NCBI GenBank assembly: GCA_963783695.1
Contig: CAWAOM010000007.1
Location: 1 to 64,000 of the forward strand
Direction of reading: 5' to 3'
Source of the DNA: BM003 sp963783695
GTDB lineage: Bacteria; Pseudomonadota; Gammaproteobacteria; Steroidobacterales; BM003
Length of the DNA stretch: 64,000 nucleotides
Positions 23,846 through 32,388 of this stretch are shown here, piece by piece. The first letter of the stretch is position 1; each line of letters opens with the position of its first letter. The notes beneath the pieces are model-generated. The model saw only the letters and a list, made by a program, of their open reading frames with translations, did not search any database and was not told the origin of the DNA. A program made the translations under genes and the position numbers.

Positions 23846-25471
23846 ATGAATGCGAACGATCAGACGGTTGGCGTTGAAGCCGCAACCGAAGACTCCTGGC
23901 AACGGTTTCGTGACTGGCTGTATGTCGACGCGGAGCTTGGCTTCTACCTGGATCTGAGCCGGATGAAACTGGCCGCGGACACCATTGCCCGGATGCAACC
24001 GCAGTTCGACCGCGCTTTCGTCGCAATGGCCGATCTGGAATCCGGCGAAATCGCCAATCCGGATGAACGGCGCATGGTCGGTCACTACTGGTTGCGGCGG
24101 CCGGAGCTGGCGCCGGATGAGGAACTTGGCGATGCCATCCGCAACGACATCCAGCAGATCAAGGACTTTTCCCGCTCGGTAAACGAGGGCACGCTCACCA
24201 GCCCAGCCGGTGAGCGCTTCCGCCACGTGCTGGTGCTCGGGATTGGCGGCTCCGCGCTGGGCCCACAGTTTGTCGCCGATGCGCTCGCGCCGGTGAGTCC
24301 GCCCGTGAGCATTGCTTTTCTCGACAACACGGATCCGGACGGTTTCGACCGCGTCCTGGGACGGCTCGGCGCCGAACTTGCCACGACCCTGGTTATCGTA
24401 ATCAGCAAGTCCGGTGGCACCGCTGAGACCCGCAATGCGATGATCGAGACCGGCGCGGCATTTGCCGTACGCGATCTGGACTTCCCGCGCCATGCAATTG
24501 CGGTCACGCAGCCAGGAAGCAGACTTGATCAGCTGGCGATCAAGGAGGAATGGCTGTGCCGCTTCGCTATGTATGACTGGATCGGTGGTCGTACGTCCGA
24601 GACGTCGGTAGTGGGCCTGTTACCGGCCGCGCTGCAAAATATCGATATCGACGAGCTGCTCGCCGGTGCCCGCGGCATGGATGAGGCAACGCGCGTCGCG
24701 GACATACGCAACAATCCGGCGGCGCTGCTGGCGCTGGCATGGTATGCCGCCGGCGACGGTCGCGGCGCGAAAGATATGGTGGTGTTGCCGTACAAAGACC
24801 GGTTGCTGCTGTTCAGTCGTTATCTGCAACAGCTGATCATGGAGTCTCTCGGCAAGGGATGCGACCTGGACGGAAATCCTGTTCAGCAAGGCATTGCGGT
24901 TTACGGTAACAAGGGCTCTACCGATCAGCATGCTTATGTGCAGCAGTTGCGCGAGGGCATCGACAATTTCTTCGTGACATTTATCGAGGTGTTGCGCGAC
25001 CGTGCCGGCGCGGCAGTCTGGGTTGGCGATAGCGTCACTGCCGGCGATCATCTTTCCGGTTTTTTGCAGGGAACGCGCGCGGCGCTGGCCGAAAACGGAC
25101 GCCAGTCACTGACCATTACCATCGCCGAGTTGTCGCCGCGCTCGGTGGGTGCGCTGATAGCACTGTTCGAGAGAGCGGTCGGTTTTTACGCCACGCTGGT
25201 CAACATCAACGCCTATCATCAACCGGGTGTGGAGGCCGGCAAACGCGCGGCGTCGGCGGTGCTCGAGTTGCAGCACCGCATAATCGGGTGGCTGGAACAG
25301 AATCCCGGGCCGATCGGGATCGCTGAACTGGCGCGGACGATCGCAGCGGAACCGGAGACCGTTTACCTGACACTGCGCCACCTTGCCGCGAACCGGCGCG
25401 AAATCGTGCTTGATGGCGATCCCGTGGATCCGGCCGCCCTCATGGTCAGGAGAGAAGCCAATGCCAACTGA
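23846..25471 (+). CDS. pgi: Glucose-6-phosphate isomerase with C-terminal winged-helix extension, 541 aa
   Basis: SIS-fold isomerase interconverting glucose-6-P and fructose-6-P. VLGIGGSALGPQFV, VISKSGGTAETRNA and GNKGSTDQHAYVQQLREG are PGI active-site motifs. About 60 residues at the C-terminus (IIGWLEQNPGPIGIAELARTI, VYLTLRHLAANRREI) look like a winged helix, an extension seen in a subset of bacterial PGIs. AAGGAAGG precedes the ATG. The gene overlaps pgm by 11 bases, forming a sugar-phosphate operon with pgm and glgX. Confidence 0.9.
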   Translation: MNANDQTVGVEAATEDSWQRFRDWLYVDAELGFYLDLSRMKLAADTIARMQPQFDRAFVAMADLESGEIANPDERRMVGHYWLRRPELAPDEELGDAIRNDIQQIKDFSRSVNEGTLTSPAGERFRHVLVLGIGGSALGPQFVADALAPVSPPVSIAFLDNTDPDGFDRVLGRLGAELATTLVIVISKSGGTAETRNAMIETGAAFAVRDLDFPRHAIAVTQPGSRLDQLAIKEEWLCRFAMYDWIGGRTSETSVVGLLPAALQNIDIDELLAGARGMDEATRVADIRNNPAALLALAWYAAGDGRGAKDMVVLPYKDRLLLFSRYLQQLIMESLGKGCDLDGNPVQQGIAVYGNKGSTDQHAYVQQLREGIDNFFVTFIEVLRDRAGAAVWVGDSVTAGDHLSGFLQGTRAALAENGRQSLTITIAELSPRSVGALIALFERAVGFYATLVNINAYHQPGVEAGKRAASAVLELQHRIIGWLEQNPGPIGIAELARTIAAEPETVYLTLRHLAANRREIVLDGDPVDPAALMVRREANAN

Positions 25472-27110
25472 GTCGCTTGCAATTCGTAGCGTCGAGTCGC
25501 CGGGGTTCGACGATCAGCGCCCTGGCACTTCCGGCCTGCGCAAACGTGTATCCGTGTTTCGAACGCCACATTACCTCGAGCATTTTATACAGTCGATTTT
25601 CGACTGCCTGCCGGATCTCGCCGGCAAGACTCTGGTCGTGGGCGGCGATGGCCGGTTTTTCAATCGCGAAGCCATTCAGACCATCATTCGAATGGCCGCG
25701 GCGAACGATGTCGGCGGATTGCTGATAGGTTGCGGCGGATTATTGTCGACACCCGCGGTTTCGTGCCTGATACGCAAAACGGCAGCATTTGGCGGTATCG
25801 TGCTGTCGGCAAGCCACAACCCCGGGGGACCGGAGGGCGATTTCGGCATCAAGTACGACATCGGTAACGGCGGTCCGGCACCGGACCGTCTTACCGATGC
25901 GATATTTGCGCGCAGCCGCGAGCTGCGGTCTTATCGCATTGCCGATTTGCCCGATGTGGATCTCGACCGCCAGGGACTTGGCCAGGTGGGTGCTATGGAG
26001 ATCCGGGTCGTGGACCCGGTTAGTGATTATGCGGCGCTGATGGAGACGATTTTCGACTTCGATCGTATCCGCGACCTCGTCACTACGCCGGGATTCGCAA
26101 TGCGTATCGATGCGATGCATGCGATTACCGGTCCGTATGCGCGCGAGATATTCGAAAATCGCCTTGGGGCAGGGCCGGGTACCGTCATCAACGCAATCCC
26201 GTTACCCGATTTTGGCGGCGAGCATCCTGACCCGAACCTCACTCATGCCCGTGCTCTCGCGGCGGAGATGTTTGGCTCGTCGCCACCGTCGTTCGGGGCG
26301 GCGTCCGACGGTGACGGTGACCGCAACATGATTCTTGGGCCGCGCTTTTTCGTGACGCCAAGCGACTCGCTCGCTGCGTTGGCGGCCAATGCCGAACTGG
26401 TGCCGGGTTACGCAGACGGGATCGTCGGTGTGGCGCGCTCGATGCCTACGAGTCGAGCAGTGGACGCCGTGGCGCGGCATCGCAACATACCTTGCTTCGA
26501 GACGCCAACGGGGTGGAAATTTTTTGGCAACCTGCTGGATGATGGCCGGATCAGTCTGTGCGGCGAAGAGAGCTTCGGAACCAGTTCGAATCACCTCCGC
26601 GAAAAGGACGGACTGTGGGCAATGTTGTTCTGGCTCAACGTCATTGCGGTGCGCGGTACAGGTGTTGCAGAGATCATGCGCGACCACTGGCGCGAGTTTG
26701 GCCGCTGCTATTACACCCGGCATGACTACGAGTCGATTGACACGGTGGCGGCAGGCCGCCTGATGGACGGTCTGCGGGCGCGGGTTCCCGCCCTGGCCGG
26801 AACCACGCTCGGCAATCTAGAGGTAACGCTGGCAGACGATTTCTGTTACGTCGACCCGGTGGATAACAGTCGCAGCGAGCACCAGGGCATTCGCGTGGTT
26901 TTTGGTGATGATGCCCGCATAGTATTTCGCCTGTCAGGGACCGGTACCGCGGGTGCGACGTTGCGTGTCTACTACGAGCGTCAGGAGGCGCGCGCGGATA
27001 AACAGAATGAGGACATGCAGCAGGTCCTGGCGCCGTTGTTCGCAATCGCGGAATCGCTCGCCGCAATTCGCGAGCATAGCGGGCGTGACGCACCGAGCCT
27101 TATCACCTGA
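25461..27110 (+). CDS. pgm: Phosphoglucomutase (alpha-D-glucose), 549 aa
   Basis: Interconverts glucose-1-P and glucose-6-P. GTSGLRKRV near the start, the phosphoserine loop SASHNPGG, the metal-binding loop DGDGDRNM, and the sugar-binding GEESFGTSSNHLREKDG are all present; length fits the 540-550-residue Pgm class. The ATG at 25461 has AGGAGAG upstream and lies within the last codons of pgi. With glgX it suggests flux between glycogen and hexose phosphates. Confidence 0.94.
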   Translation: MPTESLAIRSVESPGFDDQRPGTSGLRKRVSVFRTPHYLEHFIQSIFDCLPDLAGKTLVVGGDGRFFNREAIQTIIRMAAANDVGGLLIGCGGLLSTPAVSCLIRKTAAFGGIVLSASHNPGGPEGDFGIKYDIGNGGPAPDRLTDAIFARSRELRSYRIADLPDVDLDRQGLGQVGAMEIRVVDPVSDYAALMETIFDFDRIRDLVTTPGFAMRIDAMHAITGPYAREIFENRLGAGPGTVINAIPLPDFGGEHPDPNLTHARALAAEMFGSSPPSFGAASDGDGDRNMILGPRFFVTPSDSLAALAANAELVPGYADGIVGVARSMPTSRAVDAVARHRNIPCFETPTGWKFFGNLLDDGRISLCGEESFGTSSNHLREKDGLWAMLFWLNVIAVRGTGVAEIMRDHWREFGRCYYTRHDYESIDTVAAGRLMDGLRARVPALAGTTLGNLEVTLADDFCYVDPVDNSRSEHQGIRVVFGDDARIVFRLSGTGTAGATLRVYYERQEARADKQNEDMQQVLAPLFAIAESLAAIREHSGRDAPSLIT

Positions 27111-27120
27111 TCAGGCCGGC

Positions 27121-29190
27121 ATGGACATGCTGAGTACTTATCTGACATCACCGGGTCACAGGCTGCCGCCGGGTGCAACGGCCGACACCGGGGGAGTGAA
27201 TTTCTCGGTGTTCAGCCGCGACGCAACGGCCATGCGCCTGTGTTTGTACGAACATGCAGACAGTGCCGACCCGTACCAGACCATCGATCTTGACCCGGAG
27301 ATTCACCGGACTTTTTTCTTCTGGCATGTCTATGTCGAGAAACTACCGGCCGGGGCTTTTTATACCTGGCGCTGCGATGGTCCGGCTGGCGATGGCGACA
27401 ATGGCTTTCGCTTTGATTCGCGGCGTGAACTGGTCGACCCGTGGGCGCGCGAAGTCAGCGACGCCAGGTGGGATCGGCGTGCCGCGGGCAATGGCAATTC
27501 CGCTGCAGCAATTCGCGCTATCGTCGCGGAACCGCGCTACGACTGGCAGGGCGATTCGCCGCACGAGCGGCCGATGCAGGATACGATCATCTACGAGTTG
27601 CATGTGGCCGGATTCACCCGCGACCCCTCTTCTGCGGCAGCGCATCCGGGTACGTTCGATGCGCTGATTGAAAAAGCCGACTATCTGCGCGACCTGGGTG
27701 TCACGGACGTGCAGTTGATGCCGGTGATGGCTTTTGACGAGCAGGATATTCCGCCCGGCACGGCGTCGTTGGGTCTGAAAAATTTCTGGGGATACAGTCC
27801 CCACAGTTTTTTTGCGCCGCATCCCGGCTATTGCAGAAATGCAAACCGCGGCGGACAAAGGGCGGAATTTCGCGACATGGTTCGGGCTCTGCATCAGCAC
27901 GAACTCGGCGTGATTATGGATGTCGTTTTCAACCATACCGCGGAAGGCGGGGAGAACGGCCCGGTGCTGAATTTCAAGGGCCTCGGTAACGATATTTTCT
28001 ATCATCTCGATCCTCGCGACCGGCGCCGTTATCGCGATTTCACCGGTTGTGGCAACACGGTCAATTGTAACCACCCGCTGGTGGCCAATTTTATCGATAA
28101 CTGTCTCGAATACTGGGTTCGTGAAATGCACGTAGACGGATTTCGCTTCGATCTCGCGAGCGTGCTGGGGCGCGGTGAGGACGGCGAGCCGATGTATCAC
28201 GCGCCAGTGCTGTGGAATATTGAATTCTCGCCGGCGTTGTCGCGGACCCGGTTGATTGCCGAGGCGTGGGATGCGGGTGGCCTGTACCAGGTGGGTGATT
28301 TCCCGGGATTGCGCTGGGCCGAGCTCAACGGCAGGTATCGCGACGTTTTGCGCCGTTTCGTCGCCGGCGAGCCGGGGCTGGTCAACGAATTGGCGACGAG
28401 GATTACCGGCAGCAGCGACTTCTATGACCGGTCCGGCAGGCTTCCTATCAATTCGGTCAATTTCGTGACCTGCCACGACGGCTTCACGTTGTGGGACCTT
28501 GTCAGTTACGACCGCAAACACAATGCGGCCAATGGCGAGGAGAACCGCGACGGTAATGATGCCAATTACAGCTGGAATTGCGGTGCCGAGGGGCCGAGCG
28601 ACGACCCGGCGATTGACGCATTACGCCGGCGCCAGGCACGCAACCTCGTTGCGTTGCTGTTTTTGAGCCAGGGAGTTCCGCTGTTGTTGTCCGGCGACGA
28701 GGTTTTGCGCAGCCAGCACGGCAACAACAACGTCTGGTGCCAGGACAACGCCCTCGGGTGGTTTGACTGGAGCCTCGTAGAGAAAAACGCGGATATGCTG
28801 GCCTTCGTGAAGGCAATGATTGGCTTGCGCAAGCGCCATCCCTGCCTCAGGCGCGGCCGCTTTCTCCGTGGTGACAGGATCGGGCCGTTAAATATTCCGG
28901 ACATAAGCTGGCACGGCGCTCGTCTTGACCACCCGCCATGGCGCGATCCGACCGCCCGGCACCTGGCATTTACCCTGGCTCCCGGGGCTCCGGGAGAGTC
29001 TGCGCTGCATGTTTTGATCAACATGGAAGACAGGCCGGTGCGCTTCGAATTGCCTTGCATTGCCGGGCTGTGCTGGCTCGTGGCCGTTGATACCGTGGCC
29101 GGTTCGCCCGCTCCGGCCTCGGCGGTTGCGGCAGCCGGCATCGATCTTCAGGCAAGGAGCATCGTTGTTCTGGAGTCGATATCTTATTGA
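27121..29190 (+). CDS. glgX: Glycogen debranching enzyme GlgX (isoamylase type), 689 aa
   Basis: GH13 enzyme that cleaves alpha-1,6 branches of limit dextrins. N-terminal CBM48 (LPPGATADTGGVNFSVFS), then the barrel with MDVVFNHTAEGG, DGFRFDLASVLGR (nucleophile Asp), LIAEAWDAGG (acid/base Glu) and CHDGFTLWDLVSYDRKHN. Length fits GlgX. It starts 10 bases after pgm. No glycogen synthase or phosphorylase gene lies in the window. Confidence 0.94.
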   Translation: MDMLSTYLTSPGHRLPPGATADTGGVNFSVFSRDATAMRLCLYEHADSADPYQTIDLDPEIHRTFFFWHVYVEKLPAGAFYTWRCDGPAGDGDNGFRFDSRRELVDPWAREVSDARWDRRAAGNGNSAAAIRAIVAEPRYDWQGDSPHERPMQDTIIYELHVAGFTRDPSSAAAHPGTFDALIEKADYLRDLGVTDVQLMPVMAFDEQDIPPGTASLGLKNFWGYSPHSFFAPHPGYCRNANRGGQRAEFRDMVRALHQHELGVIMDVVFNHTAEGGENGPVLNFKGLGNDIFYHLDPRDRRRYRDFTGCGNTVNCNHPLVANFIDNCLEYWVREMHVDGFRFDLASVLGRGEDGEPMYHAPVLWNIEFSPALSRTRLIAEAWDAGGLYQVGDFPGLRWAELNGRYRDVLRRFVAGEPGLVNELATRITGSSDFYDRSGRLPINSVNFVTCHDGFTLWDLVSYDRKHNAANGEENRDGNDANYSWNCGAEGPSDDPAIDALRRRQARNLVALLFLSQGVPLLLSGDEVLRSQHGNNNVWCQDNALGWFDWSLVEKNADMLAFVKAMIGLRKRHPCLRRGRFLRGDRIGPLNIPDISWHGARLDHPPWRDPTARHLAFTLAPGAPGESALHVLINMEDRPVRFELPCIAGLCWLVAVDTVAGSPAPASAVAAAGIDLQARSIVVLESISY

Positions 29191-29258
29191 TTTTTAATAT
29201 TTATTTCTGGTAAAGAATTCCTTGTATAGCTTTTGTTAGTAAAAATCAGTACAAAAGC

Positions 29259-29287
29259 TTGACAATATTTTTAGAATAAGTCTTAAT
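29259..29287 (+). promoter_or_regulatory. Sigma-70 promoter for the small RNA after glgX
   Basis: A consensus TTGACA (29259-29264) is followed after 17 bases by CTTAAT (29282-29287, four of six bases matching). It lies in an A/T-rich stretch that stands out from the GC-rich surroundings. Expected start about 29294. Confidence 0.55.
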
Positions 29288-29293
29288 AGTTCC

Positions 29294-29437
29294 GCAGACA
29301 AAAGCGGTACCGGTAGTGCGTCGCAGAGAACACCTTGCCGGTTCGTGGTTTGTCTAGCGATGCCCCACAAGGCTCAGTGCCCCCCCTTCGGAGCCTTGTC
29401 TACGCCCGGCAGCCGCAAGGCTGCCGGGTTTCTTTTT
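29294..29437 (+). ncRNA. Candidate structured small RNA, about 144 nt
   Basis: The segment between the TTGACA promoter and an intrinsic terminator has no plausible reading frame but three nested or consecutive stems. A 5' domain pairs AGACAAA (29296-29302) with TTTGTCT (29349-29355) and, inside it, ACCGG (29309-29313) with CCGGT (29338-29342). A central hairpin pairs ACAAGGCTC (29367-29375) with GAGCCTTGT (29391-29399) and displays a loop with seven consecutive C. The terminator hairpin follows. C-rich loops in small RNAs often bind ribosome-binding sites. I do not recognise it as a known family. Confidence 0.6.
29405..29437 (+). terminator. Rho-independent terminator of the small RNA
   Basis: Ten-base stem CCCGGCAGCC / GGCTGCCGGG with GCAA tetraloop, followed by TTTCTTTTT. 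It is 215 bases after glgX and ends 17 bases before the convergent GGDEF-EAL gene stop. It could also end read-through from glgX. Confidence 0.9.
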
Positions 29438-29454
29438 GCTTGCTGGCGCGACTC

Positions 29455-31533
29455 TCAGGAAACGGCGAAAAGCGCTCTGTGGCGCCCGCTGCCGTCTTTG
29501 TCGCCGCGCAGCAGTTCGGCATATTCCTCCGCTGTCAGCGGGCCGCCAAGCAGGTGTCCCTGAACGTAGTGACAATGGTTTTCGCGGAGAAAATTGAGCT
29601 GTCCTTCGGTCTCGACGCCTTCGGCGACGACGTCCATATTAAGGGTGCGCCCCATCTCGATGATCGTGCTGACAATTGTTGCGTCGTCGCGATCGATATC
29701 GGCGTCGCGGACGAAGGACTGGTCGATCTTCAGCGTGTTGATCGGGAAATGCTGCAGCGAAGAGAGCGATGAGTATCCGGTACCGAAATCGTCGATCGCA
29801 AGGTTTACCCCCATCGCGTAAAACTCGTTCAGTACCTCGACAGTCGCGGTGGGATCCTCCATCAACGTCGATTCAGTGATTTCGAATTCGATACAGGTCG
29901 GAGAGATCCCGTATTCCCTGAAGCGCTGCCGAACACGCTGGGTCAGATCCTTCTGCCGGATCTGCCGCAGCGACAGGTTAACCGCGATCTGCCCCGGACC
30001 GACGCCGGCTTTCTGCCAGGCGCGATAGTCTTCGCAGACCTGTTTCAAAACCCATTCACCGAGTTCGAGGATGACGCTGGATTCCTCCGCCAACGGAATG
30101 AACTCTGTCGGCGAAACCTCGCCACGACCGGGAAGCTTCCACCGCAGCAGCGCTTCGGCTCCGACGATGCGGCCATCACGAATATCGAGTTTGGGCTGAT
30201 AGCGCAACAGAAATTCGCCGCGTTCGATTGCGCGCCGCAGCTTGCTTTTCAGCATGAGCTGCTCGACCGTCGCCACGTTCATTTCCGGGCGGTAAAACTC
30301 CACGCTGTTGCCACCGTCGTGCTTGGCGTTGTACATCGCCGCGTCCGCGTTGCGAATAAGATCGATGACGTTGCCGGCATCGTCCGGTGCAAACGCAATG
30401 CCGACGCTGGCTGAAAGAAAGATTTCCAGATGCTCGTAAAAATAGGCCTGGCTTAATTGCTGTTGCACGGTTTTGGCAATGTCGGTCAGTTGCTGCCGGC
30501 CGCTTGCCAGATCGCCGATGTCGCTGATCATTACACCGAATTCGTCTCCGGCGAGTCGTCCGACGACGGCGCTCTCGGGCAGGCATTCGCCCAGTCTCTC
30601 CGCCGCGGTTTCGAGACAACGATCCCCGGCGACGTGGCCATACGTATCGTTTACGTCCTTGAACCGGTCGAGATCGATATACAGCAGGGCAGTGCGCAAT
30701 CCCTGCTTGCGTCCTCTTGCCAGTGCGCGCTGCAGTAAATGTTGAAACTGCATCCGGTTGGGGACCCGGGTCAATGCGTCGAATCGCGCCAGATAGCGGA
30801 TGCGCCGTTCCGCTCTTTTACGCTCGCTGATATTGCGCACTACCAGCACGAAGCCGTCGGGCCCGCTCCTGCCAGCGCTGATTGCGGCGCTGGTATACGA
30901 CACCGGGACCTCTTCACCATCGGCCGTAATCATGACGGTCTCGCCACTGCTGCCAGCGAGGTTGTCCATGGAAATCCCCGCGCGCACGCTTTCCGCAAAC
31001 AGCTCCCACAGGAGCTTGCCTTTGAGTTCGTTGAACTCGCTTCCAAGCAACCGGGTAGCGGCACGGTTGCTGCGCTGAACAATGCCGTCGAGGTCAGACA
31101 CGATGACCGCCTCGCTCATGCTGTCTATCAGTTCGTACAGATAGTCGCGCGATTGCGCCGCGACCCGCAGCTGGGCGCGCAGCGTATCCATCGCCTCCGC
31201 AATTCGCGCAACGGTATTGGTTTGGTCTGTTGGTATGGGAGTAGTCAGGTCGCCGGCGGTGGTTTTCTCGGCCGCGGCGGCGAGAATCTTGAGCGGCGCA
31301 GAATCCTCGCGCGACATCCTTCGGGCGGCTGCGGTGCAGACCGCAACAAAAACCACGGCGAGGAACAGTAATGCAAACATGATGCCGACCACATTGGGCG
31401 CCGGCGCGGCTGAAGTTACCGCCCGTCCGCCACCGGCCGCGAGCCACACGGCAACAGTCATCGCCAGCGCGAGGGCAATACTCGCGGCGGTCACTGCGAT
31501 CACAAACCGGTTTCGGTGACGGCTCGTTTTCAT
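29455..31533 (-). CDS. Membrane-anchored PAS-GGDEF-EAL cyclic-di-GMP protein, 692 aa
   Basis: Two N-terminal membrane segments (VTAASIALALAMTVAVWLA; VVGIMFALLFLAVVFVAV), a HAMP-like stretch, one PAS domain (about 145-265), GGDEF and EAL. The GGDEF signature is AGDEF (RLAGDEFG), a variant that can still be active. EAL residues look intact (AEALLRW, ITESTLMED, DDFGTGYSSL, VAEGVETEGQL), so phosphodiesterase activity is likely. I prefer ATG at 31531-31533; an upstream TTG at 31560 would add nine residues. Neither has a well-placed Shine-Dalgarno. Confidence 0.92.
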   Translation of the reverse strand: MKTSRHRNRFVIAVTAASIALALAMTVAVWLAAGGGRAVTSAAPAPNVVGIMFALLFLAVVFVAVCTAAARRMSREDSAPLKILAAAAEKTTAGDLTTPIPTDQTNTVARIAEAMDTLRAQLRVAAQSRDYLYELIDSMSEAVIVSDLDGIVQRSNRAATRLLGSEFNELKGKLLWELFAESVRAGISMDNLAGSSGETVMITADGEEVPVSYTSAAISAGRSGPDGFVLVVRNISERKRAERRIRYLARFDALTRVPNRMQFQHLLQRALARGRKQGLRTALLYIDLDRFKDVNDTYGHVAGDRCLETAAERLGECLPESAVVGRLAGDEFGVMISDIGDLASGRQQLTDIAKTVQQQLSQAYFYEHLEIFLSASVGIAFAPDDAGNVIDLIRNADAAMYNAKHDGGNSVEFYRPEMNVATVEQLMLKSKLRRAIERGEFLLRYQPKLDIRDGRIVGAEALLRWKLPGRGEVSPTEFIPLAEESSVILELGEWVLKQVCEDYRAWQKAGVGPGQIAVNLSLRQIRQKDLTQRVRQRFREYGISPTCIEFEITESTLMEDPTATVEVLNEFYAMGVNLAIDDFGTGYSSLSSLQHFPINTLKIDQSFVRDADIDRDDATIVSTIIEMGRTLNMDVVAEGVETEGQLNFLRENHCHYVQGHLLGGPLTAEEYAELLRGDKDGSGRHRALFAVS

Positions 31534-31714
31534 CGGGTCAGGCCGTTCTCCACGATACAAATATTCGCGCGTTCAAGACGCGCACGGGACACCGGCCGAG
31601 GCTGCAGCGCCCTTTGCCGCAACGGGGGCATTTTCGTTGTTGTAGGCCGCCTGTTTTCTGCTCTGCCTCGAACCCGTTGCAGAACCCAAGTATAGGTTCG
31701 TCCCCGGGACCTGC

Positions 31715-32314
31715 CTACTTTTGTTTCCAGCCTCCCGCGGAGTCCTGATACCACCATCCTGACTCGAGTTTTGCCACGTTTCGTTCGGCGAACGTGCTGC
31801 GGATCTGGCTCTCCCACTCCGGATGGTTGTTCGCCTTCGCGATCTCGATATAGAGGGCGTTCCAGTCGGCATTCTGATCGGCGACCAGTTTGAGCACGCG
31901 GCTGCGCTCCGGCAGCGGGACCAGGTTGCGGTCACGGATCGCGACAGTGGCTTCGCGGGTCACTCCGATAGCGCCGGACTGATAGTACGGTTTTAGCTCT
32001 GTGAATCGCTTCTTGAGCGAGGCCTCGAGGCTGCGCGTGGCAGGACTACTGGCATTGAAATCGACCTGCGCATGGGCCGCCGGAACCACAAAATCCAGCG
32101 CGCTCACGGCAAAAGCGGTCAGTGACCGGCGCAACCGGTCCGGTATACCCAGCTGCACTGCCGACTCATCGGCTGCGTCCGTCGCGCCGCGGACTTCGTC
32201 AATGATGCGATCGGCGGCCTCTGCCGCTTCCGCGGAGGGGAAATAGACATTGATAGTGACGCAGGCGGCGGTGGCCACCAGGGCGGTGCTGGCAAGGAGT
32301 AAAAGGCGACGCAT
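31715..32314 (-). CDS. YdbL/DUF1318-family lipoprotein, 199 aa
   Basis: ATG at 32312-32314 with GGAG seven bases upstream. Signal peptide ending TAAC, then CVTINVYFPSAEAAEAAD, the DUF1318 hallmark, and a C-terminal YdbL-like core (RFTELKPYYQSGAIGVTREATVAIRD, AKANNHPEWESQIRSTFAERN). In E. coli YdbL acts with the AsmA-like protein YdbH and lipoprotein YnbE in moving phospholipid between membranes. Here it lies 74 bases after the YdbH homologue. Confidence 0.87.
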   Translation of the reverse strand: MRRLLLLASTALVATAACVTINVYFPSAEAAEAADRIIDEVRGATDAADESAVQLGIPDRLRRSLTAFAVSALDFVVPAAHAQVDFNASSPATRSLEASLKKRFTELKPYYQSGAIGVTREATVAIRDRNLVPLPERSRVLKLVADQNADWNALYIEIAKANNHPEWESQIRSTFAERNVAKLESGWWYQDSAGGWKQK

Positions 32315-32388
32315 TGTAAGGCTCCGTCGTTGGATCGTGGATGGTTGTGATTTTATTGTGCAGAGTCTACCTGAATGGAAACTGAATT

